Shown here: positions 1 through 8,782 of the stretch, one piece after another | How positions within the stretch are numbered: position 1 is the stretch's first letter | How the letters are laid out: each line of letters opens with the position of its first letter | Source: Acidimicrobiia bacterium | Lineage (GTDB): Bacteria; Actinomycetota; Acidimicrobiia; Acidimicrobiales; UBA8592 | Direction of reading: 5' to 3' | Assembly (NCBI GenBank): GCA_030431575.1 | Contig: JAUIIS010000005.1 | Coordinates: 1-49,349 of the forward strand | Length of the DNA: 49,349 nucleotides | The notes under the pieces: model-generated | Databases searched by the model: none | Seen by the model: only the letters and a program-made list of their open reading frames with translations | What the model was told of the DNA's origin: nothing | Made by a program: the position numbers and the translations under genes

Positions 1-79
1 TCGTTCAGTTCCGCCTCGGAGACTTTGGTAAAGGACTGCAACCTGCATGGTGATGCGAGTCTACTCAAAGGCTGGGTCG

Positions 80-179
80 GTGCCGATTTATCGCGAAACG
101 CGCTGTGCCGATTTGTCGCGAAACGCTCTGTGCCGATTTGTCGCGAAACGCTCTGTGCCGATCTATCCGGCGGCGCTGG
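80..179. repeat. 25-bp tandem repeat, 3 copies plus a degenerate fourth
   Basis: Units gtgccgatttatcgcgaaacgcgct (80-104), gtgccgatttgtcgcgaaacgctct (105-129 and 130-154), then partial gtgccgatctatccggcggcgctg from 155. Confidence 0.9.
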
Positions 180-1026
180 TGCCGCCAAGCGATGCCGCGT
201 TGGCGACAAACGCTTCGATCGCTTGTTCGGCTCGCTCGGTTCCGTCAAACGCGACGGGCTCGACCTTCGACAACCAGGTGGTTGACACGTACCCAGCCTC
301 AACGGCGCCAACATCGGTGTCTTCGGGGAAGCTGTGCTCGGCCGGACCCCAGTCCAAGTTGAGGTAGAAAGCCTGTTCGTGACCTTCCTTGGGGACAACG
401 TCCACGGTGGTCAGCGCTCGCGTTGGCCGTTCGCCAATGCTGGTTTGGCGCCAGCCACGCAACTCGGTGAGGTTGAGGTTGGGCACGTTGATGTTGAGGC
501 AACCGGGCTGTTCGAGCGGGTTGTTTACCAGCGAAGACACAGCCGCTGCGGCAACCGACGCGGCCGTTTCCCACTTCAGATCCTTGATCATGTCGTCCCA
601 GGCTTGGCCCATGACCCCCGTGCCGGTGGTCACAGCCTGGCTAACGGCCACGCCGGTGACACCGCCGTTGCGTGCGGTGATGGCAGCACCAATAGTGCCC
701 GAGTGGTACACCGCTCGGCCAACATTGGCGCCCGGGTTGATCCCCGAAACCACCAGGTCAAACGGGTCTCCCAACGCGCCGAGTCGAGCGAACATGACAC
801 ACAGCGCTGGCGGCCCGCTGATAGCCCATGCCTCGTCGATGCCGTCGACGTGGGCGCGGTGCATCTCGGGACGCAATAGGTGCAGCGCTCCGAATGCGGC
901 CGAGGCCCCGGAGTACTCCGAGTCGGGTGCACCAACGACAACCTCCCCGAAGGGTCTCATTGCTCGAGCAAGGACGTGGAGGCCGACGGAATCGATGCCG
1001 TCGTCGTTTGTCACCAAAATGCGCAT
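163..1026 (-). CDS. surE: 5'/3'-nucleotidase SurE
   Basis: N-terminus MRILVTNDDGIDSVGLHVLARAM and VVSGINPGANVGRAVYHSGTIGAA are SurE family motifs. Confidence 0.93.
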   Translation of the reverse strand: MRILVTNDDGIDSVGLHVLARAMRPFGEVVVGAPDSEYSGASAAFGALHLLRPEMHRAHVDGIDEAWAISGPPALCVMFARLGALGDPFDLVVSGINPGANVGRAVYHSGTIGAAITARNGGVTGVAVSQAVTTGTGVMGQAWDDMIKDLKWETAASVAAAAVSSLVNNPLEQPGCLNINVPNLNLTELRGWRQTSIGERPTRALTTVDVVPKEGHEQAFYLNLDWGPAEHSFPEDTDVGAVEAGYVSTTWLSKVEPVAFDGTERAEQAIEAFVANAASLGGTSAAG

Positions 1027-1158
1027 ACCGCGACCTTACTGGCCTGAGCTGTATCCCAGACGAGCCCGCCCTAAACGCAGCCTGAACAGCAGAAAATCCC
1101 CCAACCTGACGGACCACAGTTCCGCTTCGGCCACGGATCTCCACCAGGTGCGAAGCAT

Positions 1159-2565
1159 GTGCCAACTGGCGGACCACGGTTCCGCTATCGACTCCATGTG
1201 CCCGCCAGTTGGGATGGCCCTTTGACCTATCTGCGCGGGCTTGGCTCATTGTGCGGTGCGTGGCGTCGATGGAATTCGGTGACGCGTCGTACAGCAACCC
1301 CTCAACAGGCCTCTTTGCGGGCTAGTGGCCAGCCGTTCTGGCAGGTCAGGAGCAACCCCGAAGGCAATATTTTGCCTGAGCAATCAGCGACATCAGCCGC
1401 CGCTGGGTCGGTCTTTGACCTGGTGTGGGAGCGCAACCATGACTTGTTGAAGCTTGTGTTGGATACCGCAGTAGATGGGCGTTCGGTTAACCGCGGCGTT
1501 GGTGTGCGCGTGTGGGTAGATGGGCAGCTCGTTGACGCCACCATGTGTGCACGGGGCGAAGACAACCAGGTCACGTTCAGTTTTCTGGCTACGTTGCCCG
1601 ACCCGCTTCGAGCAACGACGGCCGCGCTCAGTACAGGTCGAGACTTGGCCAGCACCCTTGCCGCAGCAGTCAGCGTCTTTGGTGAGTCGAACCCGGCCTT
1701 GTGGGTGACCGTGCATTACGGACGCAGCGACAGCGATCGATACACGCAGGTGGTTGCCAGCTCTGGCCACGACACGTTCCGACGTTCTGTCGAAGCAGCA
1801 GTTGCCGGCGAAAGCCGCTGTCTGTGGGATGAATCATTGCCCGATGACGGCGACGCGCTGGCGCTTGCTGGCTTCGGTGACGGCATTGCCTTGGCTGGTC
1901 CAAGAGCGGGCATTAACACGGTGACGTTGATTCCTATCGGGTTTGCGGGTCATGACCTGGGGTGTGTTGCGGTGTGGTCCGAAAGCGCCGCACAGCGCAC
2001 CGACCCCGAGTCCATGCTGGTCGTGCGCAGAGCGCTCACCGCAGTAACGCTTGCGTTTCACGCCGAAGATCAACGACGCGAAGCCCACCGGCTTCGCACC
2101 GAAGACGGCTTGACGGGCGCGCTGAATCGCCAGAGCTTCGTCGAGAATCTGAAGGCCGCCGAGGCACAACGCAACTGCGCACTCATTGTGGTGAACGTCG
2201 ACCAGTTCCAGGCTGTCAACGACTGGCAGGGGTATGCCAGCGGAGACGACGTGCTTCGGGGCCTGGCTCGGCGCCTCAGAGCTGTCATGCGCCCAAGCGA
2301 CGTGTTGGGCCGGGTAGGCGGCGACGAGTTCGCGTTGCTTTGCCACGACGTTCGCACTGGCGAGTCTGCTGAAGGCATTCTCAGCCGGGTACTGTCGGTC
2401 ACCGATGACGAGTTCTGCGTTGGCGGCGAAACCTTCGCCGTTGCGATGACCGCTGGTGTAGCAACCACCAACAAGGACCGTTCCGGCTCCGCGTTACTGG
2501 CGGCTGCAGACCGTGCAATGCGCGAAGCAAAAACCAATCCCGCTTCCGCCTGGGCCTGGGCGTAA
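1159..2565 (+). CDS. GGDEF-domain diguanylate cyclase with GAF-like N-terminal region (start uncertain)
   Basis: LTGALNR and RPSDVLGRVGGDEF; RxxD I-site five residues before an intact GGDEF. True start may lie downstream of 1159. Confidence 0.85.
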   Translation: MPTGGPRFRYRLHVPASWDGPLTYLRGLGSLCGAWRRWNSVTRRTATPQQASLRASGQPFWQVRSNPEGNILPEQSATSAAAGSVFDLVWERNHDLLKLVLDTAVDGRSVNRGVGVRVWVDGQLVDATMCARGEDNQVTFSFLATLPDPLRATTAALSTGRDLASTLAAAVSVFGESNPALWVTVHYGRSDSDRYTQVVASSGHDTFRRSVEAAVAGESRCLWDESLPDDGDALALAGFGDGIALAGPRAGINTVTLIPIGFAGHDLGCVAVWSESAAQRTDPESMLVVRRALTAVTLAFHAEDQRREAHRLRTEDGLTGALNRQSFVENLKAAEAQRNCALIVVNVDQFQAVNDWQGYASGDDVLRGLARRLRAVMRPSDVLGRVGGDEFALLCHDVRTGESAEGILSRVLSVTDDEFCVGGETFAVAMTAGVATTNKDRSGSALLAAADRAMREAKTNPASAWAWA

Positions 2566-2623
2566 AGGGCCTTCGCGGTCTTATCCAGGGTCAAATGAGG
2601 CCCTACAGGTCTAACCTGGGCAT

Positions 2624-3031
2624 ATGGGGATTGATGTCCGAGATGGGTTACATATCCCCGACGCCGAGCTCTCCATGCGGTTCACTCCTTCGGGCGGACC
2701 CGGCGGCCAACACGCAAACAAGGCAAATACCAGGGTTGAGCTGACCTGGGAGGTCGCCGAGTCTACGGCAGTTTCGGGTAGCGTTCGACGCCGCCTCGTC
2801 GACGAGCTCGGGCCGACCATACGGGTTGTTGTCGACGACGAAAGATCTCAGTCGCGTAACCGTGATATCGCGCACGACCGGCTCCGGGCTCGCATCCTGG
2901 GGGCGCTCCATCAAGCGGCCCCGCGCCGGAAGACAAAGCCCTCACGGTCGTCGCAGCGCAAACGCATCAACAAGAAGAAACAGCGAGGCCAGCTAAAGGC
3001 GCAGCGCCGCCGACCCTCGATGGGCGACTGA
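2624..3031 (+). CDS. arfB: Peptide chain release factor-like / ArfB (YaeJ) type peptidyl-tRNA hydrolase
   Basis: MRFTPSGGPGGQHANKANTRVEL GGQ motif, no codon-recognition domain, basic C-tail KRINKKKQRGQLKAQRRR. Confidence 0.85.
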   Translation: MGIDVRDGLHIPDAELSMRFTPSGGPGGQHANKANTRVELTWEVAESTAVSGSVRRRLVDELGPTIRVVVDDERSQSRNRDIAHDRLRARILGALHQAAPRRKTKPSRSSQRKRINKKKQRGQLKAQRRRPSMGD

Positions 3032-3049
3032 CAGCGCGGGGTACGTTGC

Positions 3050-5797
3050 TCAACCCGTGTTGCGTAAGCCTGCAGCCACACCGTTGACGGTGAGCAACAG
3101 CGCTCGGCGCAGCCGTGCTTCTTCCTCTTCGCTAGCTCCCCGCCGAGAGCGGGCCAGCAGCTCCACCTGCAACACGTTGATCGGGTCAAGGTAGGCGTCG
3201 CGCACCATCAGCGTGCGATTCAAGACAGGCAAGTCGGCAAGGAGCTCCGATCCCGTTACTGCCGCGATCCCTTCGACTGTTCGGTCGAACTCTGCGGTCA
3301 CCGTGTCGAAGAAGTGATGCAACGAGGGGTCGACCAGGGTTGTGACGTAGTGGCGGGCGATCGCTAGGTCGGTCTTGGACAAGGTCATTTCCACATTCGA
3401 GATAAACGTGCGGAAGAACTGCCAGTCGTTGTACATCTCGGTGAGTTCTTCGGCATGGCCCGCGTCGATGGCGGCGCGCAGCGCCGTGCCCACCCCAAAC
3501 CAGCCGGGGATGATTTGGCGAGACTGCGTCCAGCCGAACACCCATGGGATGGCGCGAAGGTCCGCGATGCCGCTGCTGGAGTTTGCCCGCCGGGCAGGCC
3601 GCGAGCCGATGTTCATTTGGCCCAGCTCTTCTACCGGCGTGGATGTCTGGAAGTACTCGACCAGGCCGGGGGTTTCCAGAAATGACCGGTAGGTGTCGTA
3701 CGCGGTGGTGGACATCAGCTCCATGATGGCGCTGAAGGCCTCGCTCTTCTCGGGCGCGTGCCGGGGGTGGCGGTGGGCCAGCGAGGCCTCAATGAGTGCC
3801 GAGAACGCGAGGTCCAGATTTCGGTGAGCCAAGTCGGGAAGCCCGTACTTGTCGGCGATGACCTCGCCTTGCTCAGTGATCTTGACGCCGCCGTTCACCA
3901 CACCTGCGGGCTGGCCCAGGATGGACGCGTTGGTGGGGCCGCCGCCACGGCCTATGGTGCCGCCGCGGCCGTGGAAAACGATGATGCGAATGCCAGTGGC
4001 TTTGGACACTTCGGCAATCTGGCGGAGCGCCTTGTGGATCTCCCACTGCGAGGTAGTGATGCCGCCATCTTTGTTCGAGTCGGAGTAGCCAACCATGACC
4101 TCCTGGGTGTCGCCACGTAGCCGCAGCAAGTCGCGGTATGCCTCGTTGGCAAACAAGTCGCCGAGCACCGGCCCGATATTGCGCAGGTCGCCAATGGTCT
4201 CGAACAGGGGCACGAACCCGAGGCGGGCCACGCCTGCGGGGAGGTCAATGAGCCCAACGTCGCGGGCGAGCACTGCAGGCGCCAAGATGTCGTCGACGGC
4301 TTGGGTCATGGAGACGATGTAGCTTTCGACAACTTCGTCCCCGCTCTGGTCGAGGACGTCCCGCAGGGTTTGGAACAACGCCAGCGCGCCCGTAGAAGTG
4401 GAGTTGGGTGGTGCGAGGGGTCGTCGGCTGGCGAGTTCGGTAGTGAGGAGCGCGGTGCGTTCTGCGGAGGACATCGATGCGTAGTCGGTACCTAGGGCCC
4501 CGAACAGCTCGCTGAGTGCTTCGTGGTGCTTGGCTGCGTGCTGGCGGATATCGAGGACCGCTAGGTGGAAACCCACCATGGCGAGCGTGCGTCGCACCCG
4601 TGCCAGGCGGCCGTTGGCGAGGAGCTCGCCGTGGTTGGCCTGCAACGACCGCCCCATCATCGCCAGATCTTCTGCCAGCTCGCTTGGCCTGGTGTAGGCG
4701 CCTGGACCGGGTGGCGTCAGGGCCGCTTGTTGCACCCGATGGTGCATGACTGCGCAGCGTTGGCGGTAGGGCTCGCCTTCGCTGAGGCGGTCGAAGCGGT
4801 CGGTGATCTCGGGGAACGTCTCGCTGTCTTGGACGAGTTGCGCGGCTAGCTCATCTGAGATTTGGCTGACCACCGCGCTCACCGAGAGTTCGGAGGACAG
4901 GTCCTCGAGCTCGGTGGTGAGCAACCTGAGCGCTCGCCCACGTTGGAAGGCTAGAACCTCGCGGGTGGTGTCGGGGGTGACGTTTGGGTTGCCGTCACGA
5001 TCGCCGCCAACCCAGGACCCGAACTTGATGGGCGCTCGGTCGGGGTCGAGGCCACCACCCAACGAACCGAGGGTGGCATCGATGTCGTCGAGGAGTTCGG
5101 GCACCCCTTGCTCCATGATCTGCGTCAAGAAGTAGAGGATTGATCGGGCTTCGTCGACGGGGTTGGGTTGTTGGCGGCGAAGCTCGTCGGTCTGCCAGAT
5201 GGCGTCGATCAGCTCGTCGACCCGGCGGTCGATGCGCCTGCGGTCGGTGGCCGAGGCACTGCTTTCGTTGCGTCGTTCGATAAGGGTGGCAATCTCGGCC
5301 AGCTTGTCCAGGATGGAGCGCCGCGATGCCTCGGTGGGATGGGCGGTGAAGACCGGGCGCAGGTCTGCGTTTCGGGTGCTCGTGAGAATTTCGGTGTCGC
5401 TGATGCCCAGGCCTTGGAGCTTGGCAACGGTGTCGGCGAATCGGTTGTTCGACGCGGGCGCACTGGTGTTTAGGTCTTCCACCCGGTGCACCTGTTCGGC
5501 GGTGTTGGCCAGATGGAAGTACACGGTGAACGCTCGCACCAACCGGATGGCGTCGGGCAGGTCGATGTCTTTGAGGTATGCGGCCAGGTTCGAGCTGGTG
5601 TCGTCGTCGCGTCGCAGGCTTTGTGCGGTTGCGCGCACCTGTTCGACGCGGTCGAGGAGTTCTTGGCCGTGTTGACGGACCAGCGCATGGCCGAGTTGGG
5701 TGCCCAGGCGCCGGATGTCGTTGCGGAGAGCTGCGTCAAGCTGGCTGAGTTGTTCCTGATCCACGGTTGCAACGCTAGTGGCGACCCCACCCCGCAA
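3050..5797 (-). CDS. ppc: Phosphoenolpyruvate carboxylase
   Basis: 915 aa; TAHPTEASRRSI, GGDRDGNPNVT, VMVGYSDSNKDGG, FHGRGGTIGRGGGP motifs. Confidence 0.97.
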   Translation of the reverse strand: MRGGVATSVATVDQEQLSQLDAALRNDIRRLGTQLGHALVRQHGQELLDRVEQVRATAQSLRRDDDTSSNLAAYLKDIDLPDAIRLVRAFTVYFHLANTAEQVHRVEDLNTSAPASNNRFADTVAKLQGLGISDTEILTSTRNADLRPVFTAHPTEASRRSILDKLAEIATLIERRNESSASATDRRRIDRRVDELIDAIWQTDELRRQQPNPVDEARSILYFLTQIMEQGVPELLDDIDATLGSLGGGLDPDRAPIKFGSWVGGDRDGNPNVTPDTTREVLAFQRGRALRLLTTELEDLSSELSVSAVVSQISDELAAQLVQDSETFPEITDRFDRLSEGEPYRQRCAVMHHRVQQAALTPPGPGAYTRPSELAEDLAMMGRSLQANHGELLANGRLARVRRTLAMVGFHLAVLDIRQHAAKHHEALSELFGALGTDYASMSSAERTALLTTELASRRPLAPPNSTSTGALALFQTLRDVLDQSGDEVVESYIVSMTQAVDDILAPAVLARDVGLIDLPAGVARLGFVPLFETIGDLRNIGPVLGDLFANEAYRDLLRLRGDTQEVMVGYSDSNKDGGITTSQWEIHKALRQIAEVSKATGIRIIVFHGRGGTIGRGGGPTNASILGQPAGVVNGGVKITEQGEVIADKYGLPDLAHRNLDLAFSALIEASLAHRHPRHAPEKSEAFSAIMELMSTTAYDTYRSFLETPGLVEYFQTSTPVEELGQMNIGSRPARRANSSSGIADLRAIPWVFGWTQSRQIIPGWFGVGTALRAAIDAGHAEELTEMYNDWQFFRTFISNVEMTLSKTDLAIARHYVTTLVDPSLHHFFDTVTAEFDRTVEGIAAVTGSELLADLPVLNRTLMVRDAYLDPINVLQVELLARSRRGASEEEEARLRRALLLTVNGVAAGLRNTG

Positions 5798-5824
5798 CCA
5801 CCACGATTCTGCAGAACCCAGTCT

Positions 5825-6526
5825 TCAGATGATCCCTCGGGCAGTAAAGGCGTCCCAGACGTTGCGGTGCATCTCGATGTAGGCCTTGTCATTGGGATGA
5901 AACTTGTCTTCGGCCCACATGCCCCGCATCGTTGGCCATGCCCACGCATTGAACAGGTGGATCTTGCCGTCGCCGCCCGCTTGTTGAAACACCTTGTTGA
6001 CGCTTCGTCGCCTGAGGTCGCCTTGGGAATCAGACACTTGGGAGAGCAAGGTGGCTTCGGGTAACAAGTCAACCAAGGCGCGGGCGTCGTGCACAATGGC
6101 CCGTCGGTTCCGGCGCCAGATCACGTCGTTGCTGCCCACAATTGCGCTGACCGCATCGGGTTGAAGACTTGCCGCGGCCATGGTTGGCAACTGGTGCTCG
6201 ATCACGTCTGCAAAGCGGCCACCGCTCATAGACAGGTTGATGAGGCGCCACGGCCGACCGGTCGTTTCACGGAGCTTGGTGTAGGTCAACATGGCGTAGC
6301 TGGCCTCAGGCGAGCTTGCCCCGACTCCTTGAGTGACCGAGTCGCCAAGCGCCACCCACAAGGGGCCTTCAGCGTGGAGTTGATCGTGGTTCCACTCGTC
6401 CCAGAAGGCTGCGAAGGGTTCGACGGTGGCATCAACCTTGGCCACGCCCTTGGACAAGCGCTTGGCGAGGTCAGCCAGGTTAATGCGCCGGCGGGTGCGT
6501 CTGAGGGGCGGCAACCGATCAATCAT
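5825..6526 (-). CDS. SGNH/GDSL hydrolase family protein
   Basis: VALGDSVTQGVGASSPEASY, GSNDVIW and DKFHPNDKAY blocks; start chosen at internal ATG (MIDRLPPL). Confidence 0.8.
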   Translation of the reverse strand: MIDRLPPLRRTRRRINLADLAKRLSKGVAKVDATVEPFAAFWDEWNHDQLHAEGPLWVALGDSVTQGVGASSPEASYAMLTYTKLRETTGRPWRLINLSMSGGRFADVIEHQLPTMAAASLQPDAVSAIVGSNDVIWRRNRRAIVHDARALVDLLPEATLLSQVSDSQGDLRRRSVNKVFQQAGGDGKIHLFNAWAWPTMRGMWAEDKFHPNDKAYIEMHRNVWDAFTARGII

Positions 6527-6633
6527 CAATGCGACGGTAGTGGCATCTCTGCGAAATGAGTGCGCACCATTCGGTGGCCACGGACTCCATCGAACTGTCC
6601 GCCATTCCGCAGACACACCACTAGCCTGTGTGC

Positions 6634-6732
6634 GTGGCACTTCGGATCTTTCTTATTTGCTGGGGCCTTGTGATTGTGGCCAGCATGCTTTGGGCCACCG
6701 TCGGCCGTTGGAACCAACGGCGCAAAAACTAG
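6634..6732 (+). CDS. Candidate 32-aa single-pass membrane microprotein (GTG start)
   Basis: GTG-initiated ORF MALRIFLICWGLVIVASMLWATVGRWNQRRKN with hydrophobic core and RRK tail, ends 10 nt before the NYN gene ATG; absent from the supplied ORF track. Confidence 0.4.
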   Translation: MALRIFLICWGLVIVASMLWATVGRWNQRRKN

Positions 6733-6742
6733 AGGCAACAAC

Positions 6743-7693
6743 ATGACCATCGAAGAGCCAGAGCCCCGGATCGCCGTGTTTCTCGACTACGAGAATCTCG
6801 CTATTGGTTCGCGTGATCACCTCGGCAAACCATTCGACTACGCAGCGTTGGCCGATGCGTTGGCCGAACGCGGCCGCGTCATTACCCGTAAGGCTTACGC
6901 CGACTGGTCCTACTTCGACGAAGACCGACGCATGCTGACCCGCCACCATGTGGAGCTTGTTGACATCCCCCAGAAGATGGGGGGTAGCCGCAAGAACGCC
7001 GCCGACATCAAGATGGCCGTCGACGCGGTCGAGCTGGCTATGGACCGCCACTACATTTCGGCCTTTGTCGTCTGCACCGGCGACAGCGATCTCAGCCCTT
7101 TGGTGCACAAACTGCGTGAGCTCGACCGGACAGTCATTGGTGTTGGCGTCCGAGACTCGACGTCCAAGCTCCTGCCACCCGCATGCGACGAGTTCCTGTT
7201 CTATGACTCGTTGGTGGCCAGTGACGAGCCAGACGACGAGTCCGGTTCTTCAGATGCCAGCATTGTGTTGTCCACGTTGGCTGGCATCGAGGCCAGTTCG
7301 GGAAGCGTTCGTGCCTCGGCCCTCAAACGCGCTGTGTTGCGTAAGGACCCCACCTTTAGCGAGTCCGATCTTGGGTTCCGCGGGTTCCGTGCCCTGTTGA
7401 CCAGCATGGGCGAAGAGGGTTTGGTGACCCTAGAGGGGACCACCGACCCGGTGGTGTCGTTGGCTGGAGCTTCTGCGCAAGCCGCTGGCGATACCTTGGT
7501 TAAGCGAGTGTTGGCCGATGGCCCCGTGCCGCTAAGCGGCCTGAAGACGGCGATGCGAAAGGCGGACGAACGGTTTTCAGAGCGGCAGCTGGGCTACCGA
7601 AACTTCGGGAGCTTCGTCCGGTCTGTTGAGGCCCGAGGCATTGTCCGTGTCGAGGGCGAAGACGACGCACGCATGGTGCACCTCGCCGGTTGA
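6743..7693 (+). CDS. NYN-domain ribonuclease-like protein with two C-terminal OST-HTH/LOTUS domains
   Basis: VFLDYENLAIG, KNAADIKMAVDAVEL, VVCTGDSDLSPLVHKLREL (NYN acidic residues), then two ~70-aa winged-helix repeats (FSESDLGFRGFRALL / FSERQLGYRNFGSFV). Confidence 0.85.
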   Translation: MTIEEPEPRIAVFLDYENLAIGSRDHLGKPFDYAALADALAERGRVITRKAYADWSYFDEDRRMLTRHHVELVDIPQKMGGSRKNAADIKMAVDAVELAMDRHYISAFVVCTGDSDLSPLVHKLRELDRTVIGVGVRDSTSKLLPPACDEFLFYDSLVASDEPDDESGSSDASIVLSTLAGIEASSGSVRASALKRAVLRKDPTFSESDLGFRGFRALLTSMGEEGLVTLEGTTDPVVSLAGASAQAAGDTLVKRVLADGPVPLSGLKTAMRKADERFSERQLGYRNFGSFVRSVEARGIVRVEGEDDARMVHLAG

Positions 7694-7694
7694 G

Positions 7695-8234
7695 CTACAC
7701 GAGGTACAACGTGCGGTTGCATATTGTGTGGAGCAGGTCGCGGTAGTCGCCAAGCGGCGGTGTGATCATTGGACCCTGTCCCGCTTTGGTGTCCACGATG
7801 GCCAGTTCAACGGCCGCACTCGCATGTGGCGAGTGACCGAGCCGTCGTTCGGCGGCCCGGCCCTCCGGCGTTGGGGTAAGACCCTGGTTTTCGCGCAGGT
7901 AGATGCGGGCATCTGCAAGAAGCGAGATGGGTGCGGTCACGGTTTCGGGAAAGTGAAGTCCGAGGTGGCTCAGCGTTGCCTGCACCGGGTCAGTGGGTCC
8001 CGACCGAGAAGGGTGGCGTGACCAGCTGGCAACGAGCGCGTCGCCAATGCCATACAGTAAGGCAGCCGCGATCGTTGCGTTACTGGCACCTGCTGCACTG
8101 GCCAGTGCCGCGGCCTGTCGGGCATGTTCGTGGAGTGGCACCGTTGACCCGGCGATGCGGCGATTGGAGTCGCGAATCATCACCAGGGTTTGGTCCACGA
8201 AGATCTCGGCCGGAAACACGCGTGCTGCTGTCAT
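7695..8234 (-). CDS. HD-domain-like protein, apparently degenerate
   Basis: LHEHARQAAALASAAGASNATIAAALLYGIGDAL resembles HD-fold helices, but the expected LLHDIGH is LLYGIGD. Confidence 0.5.
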   Translation of the reverse strand: MTAARVFPAEIFVDQTLVMIRDSNRRIAGSTVPLHEHARQAAALASAAGASNATIAAALLYGIGDALVASWSRHPSRSGPTDPVQATLSHLGLHFPETVTAPISLLADARIYLRENQGLTPTPEGRAAERRLGHSPHASAAVELAIVDTKAGQGPMITPPLGDYRDLLHTICNRTLYLV

Positions 8235-8299
8235 GTCCTGAAGCTAAGAAACGCGTTTGTCGGCGGTTTAACCGGAGTGTGAACGCGCAGTAAACACGA

Positions 8300-8782
8300 C
8301 TACTTCTGGCCGGTGTCCAATTCTTCGGCCTCACGCTGTAGGTCGTTGCGGAGCTGCTGGATGTCGTCGACGGTCACAACGGCTTCTAGGCGCAGCCTGA
8401 TTGCGGCGAGTTCGCGGCTGAGGAACTCGGTATCAGACAAGATGCGCTCGTTCACGAGGCGGTCGCGTTCTGCTAACGCTCGTTCGCGAGTGTCTTGACG
8501 GTTCTGAGCCAACAAGATGAGCGGCGCCGCATAGGCGGCCTGCGTCGAGAAGACCAGGTTCAACAAGATGAACGGGTAGGGGTCCCATCGAAGGGTGACT
8601 GCAGCAGCGTTGAGAGCGATCCACAAAATCACGACCACGGTCTGGATAGCCAGGTATCGGCCCGTTCCAAGGAATCTCGCTATGGACTCTGACCAACGCC
8701 CAATGGCATCGGCGTCGTACACGGGTATGGGAGTCGTGCCAACGCGACCTGGCCGCGAAACTTGGTCGTCGCGTACTTTCAT
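8300..8782 (-). CDS. DUF1003 family membrane protein
   Basis: GTGRYLAIQTVVVILWIALNAAAVTLRWDPYPFILLNLVFSTQAAYAAPLILLAQNRQ two-TM signature. Confidence 0.88.
   Translation of the reverse strand: MKVRDDQVSRPGRVGTTPIPVYDADAIGRWSESIARFLGTGRYLAIQTVVVILWIALNAAAVTLRWDPYPFILLNLVFSTQAAYAAPLILLAQNRQDTRERALAERDRLVNERILSDTEFLSRELAAIRLRLEAVVTVDDIQQLRNDLQREAEELDTGQK

Noticed and set aside
80-179. Possible CRISPR array
   Set aside because: Units are directly contiguous 25-mers with no spacers and no cas genes nearby.
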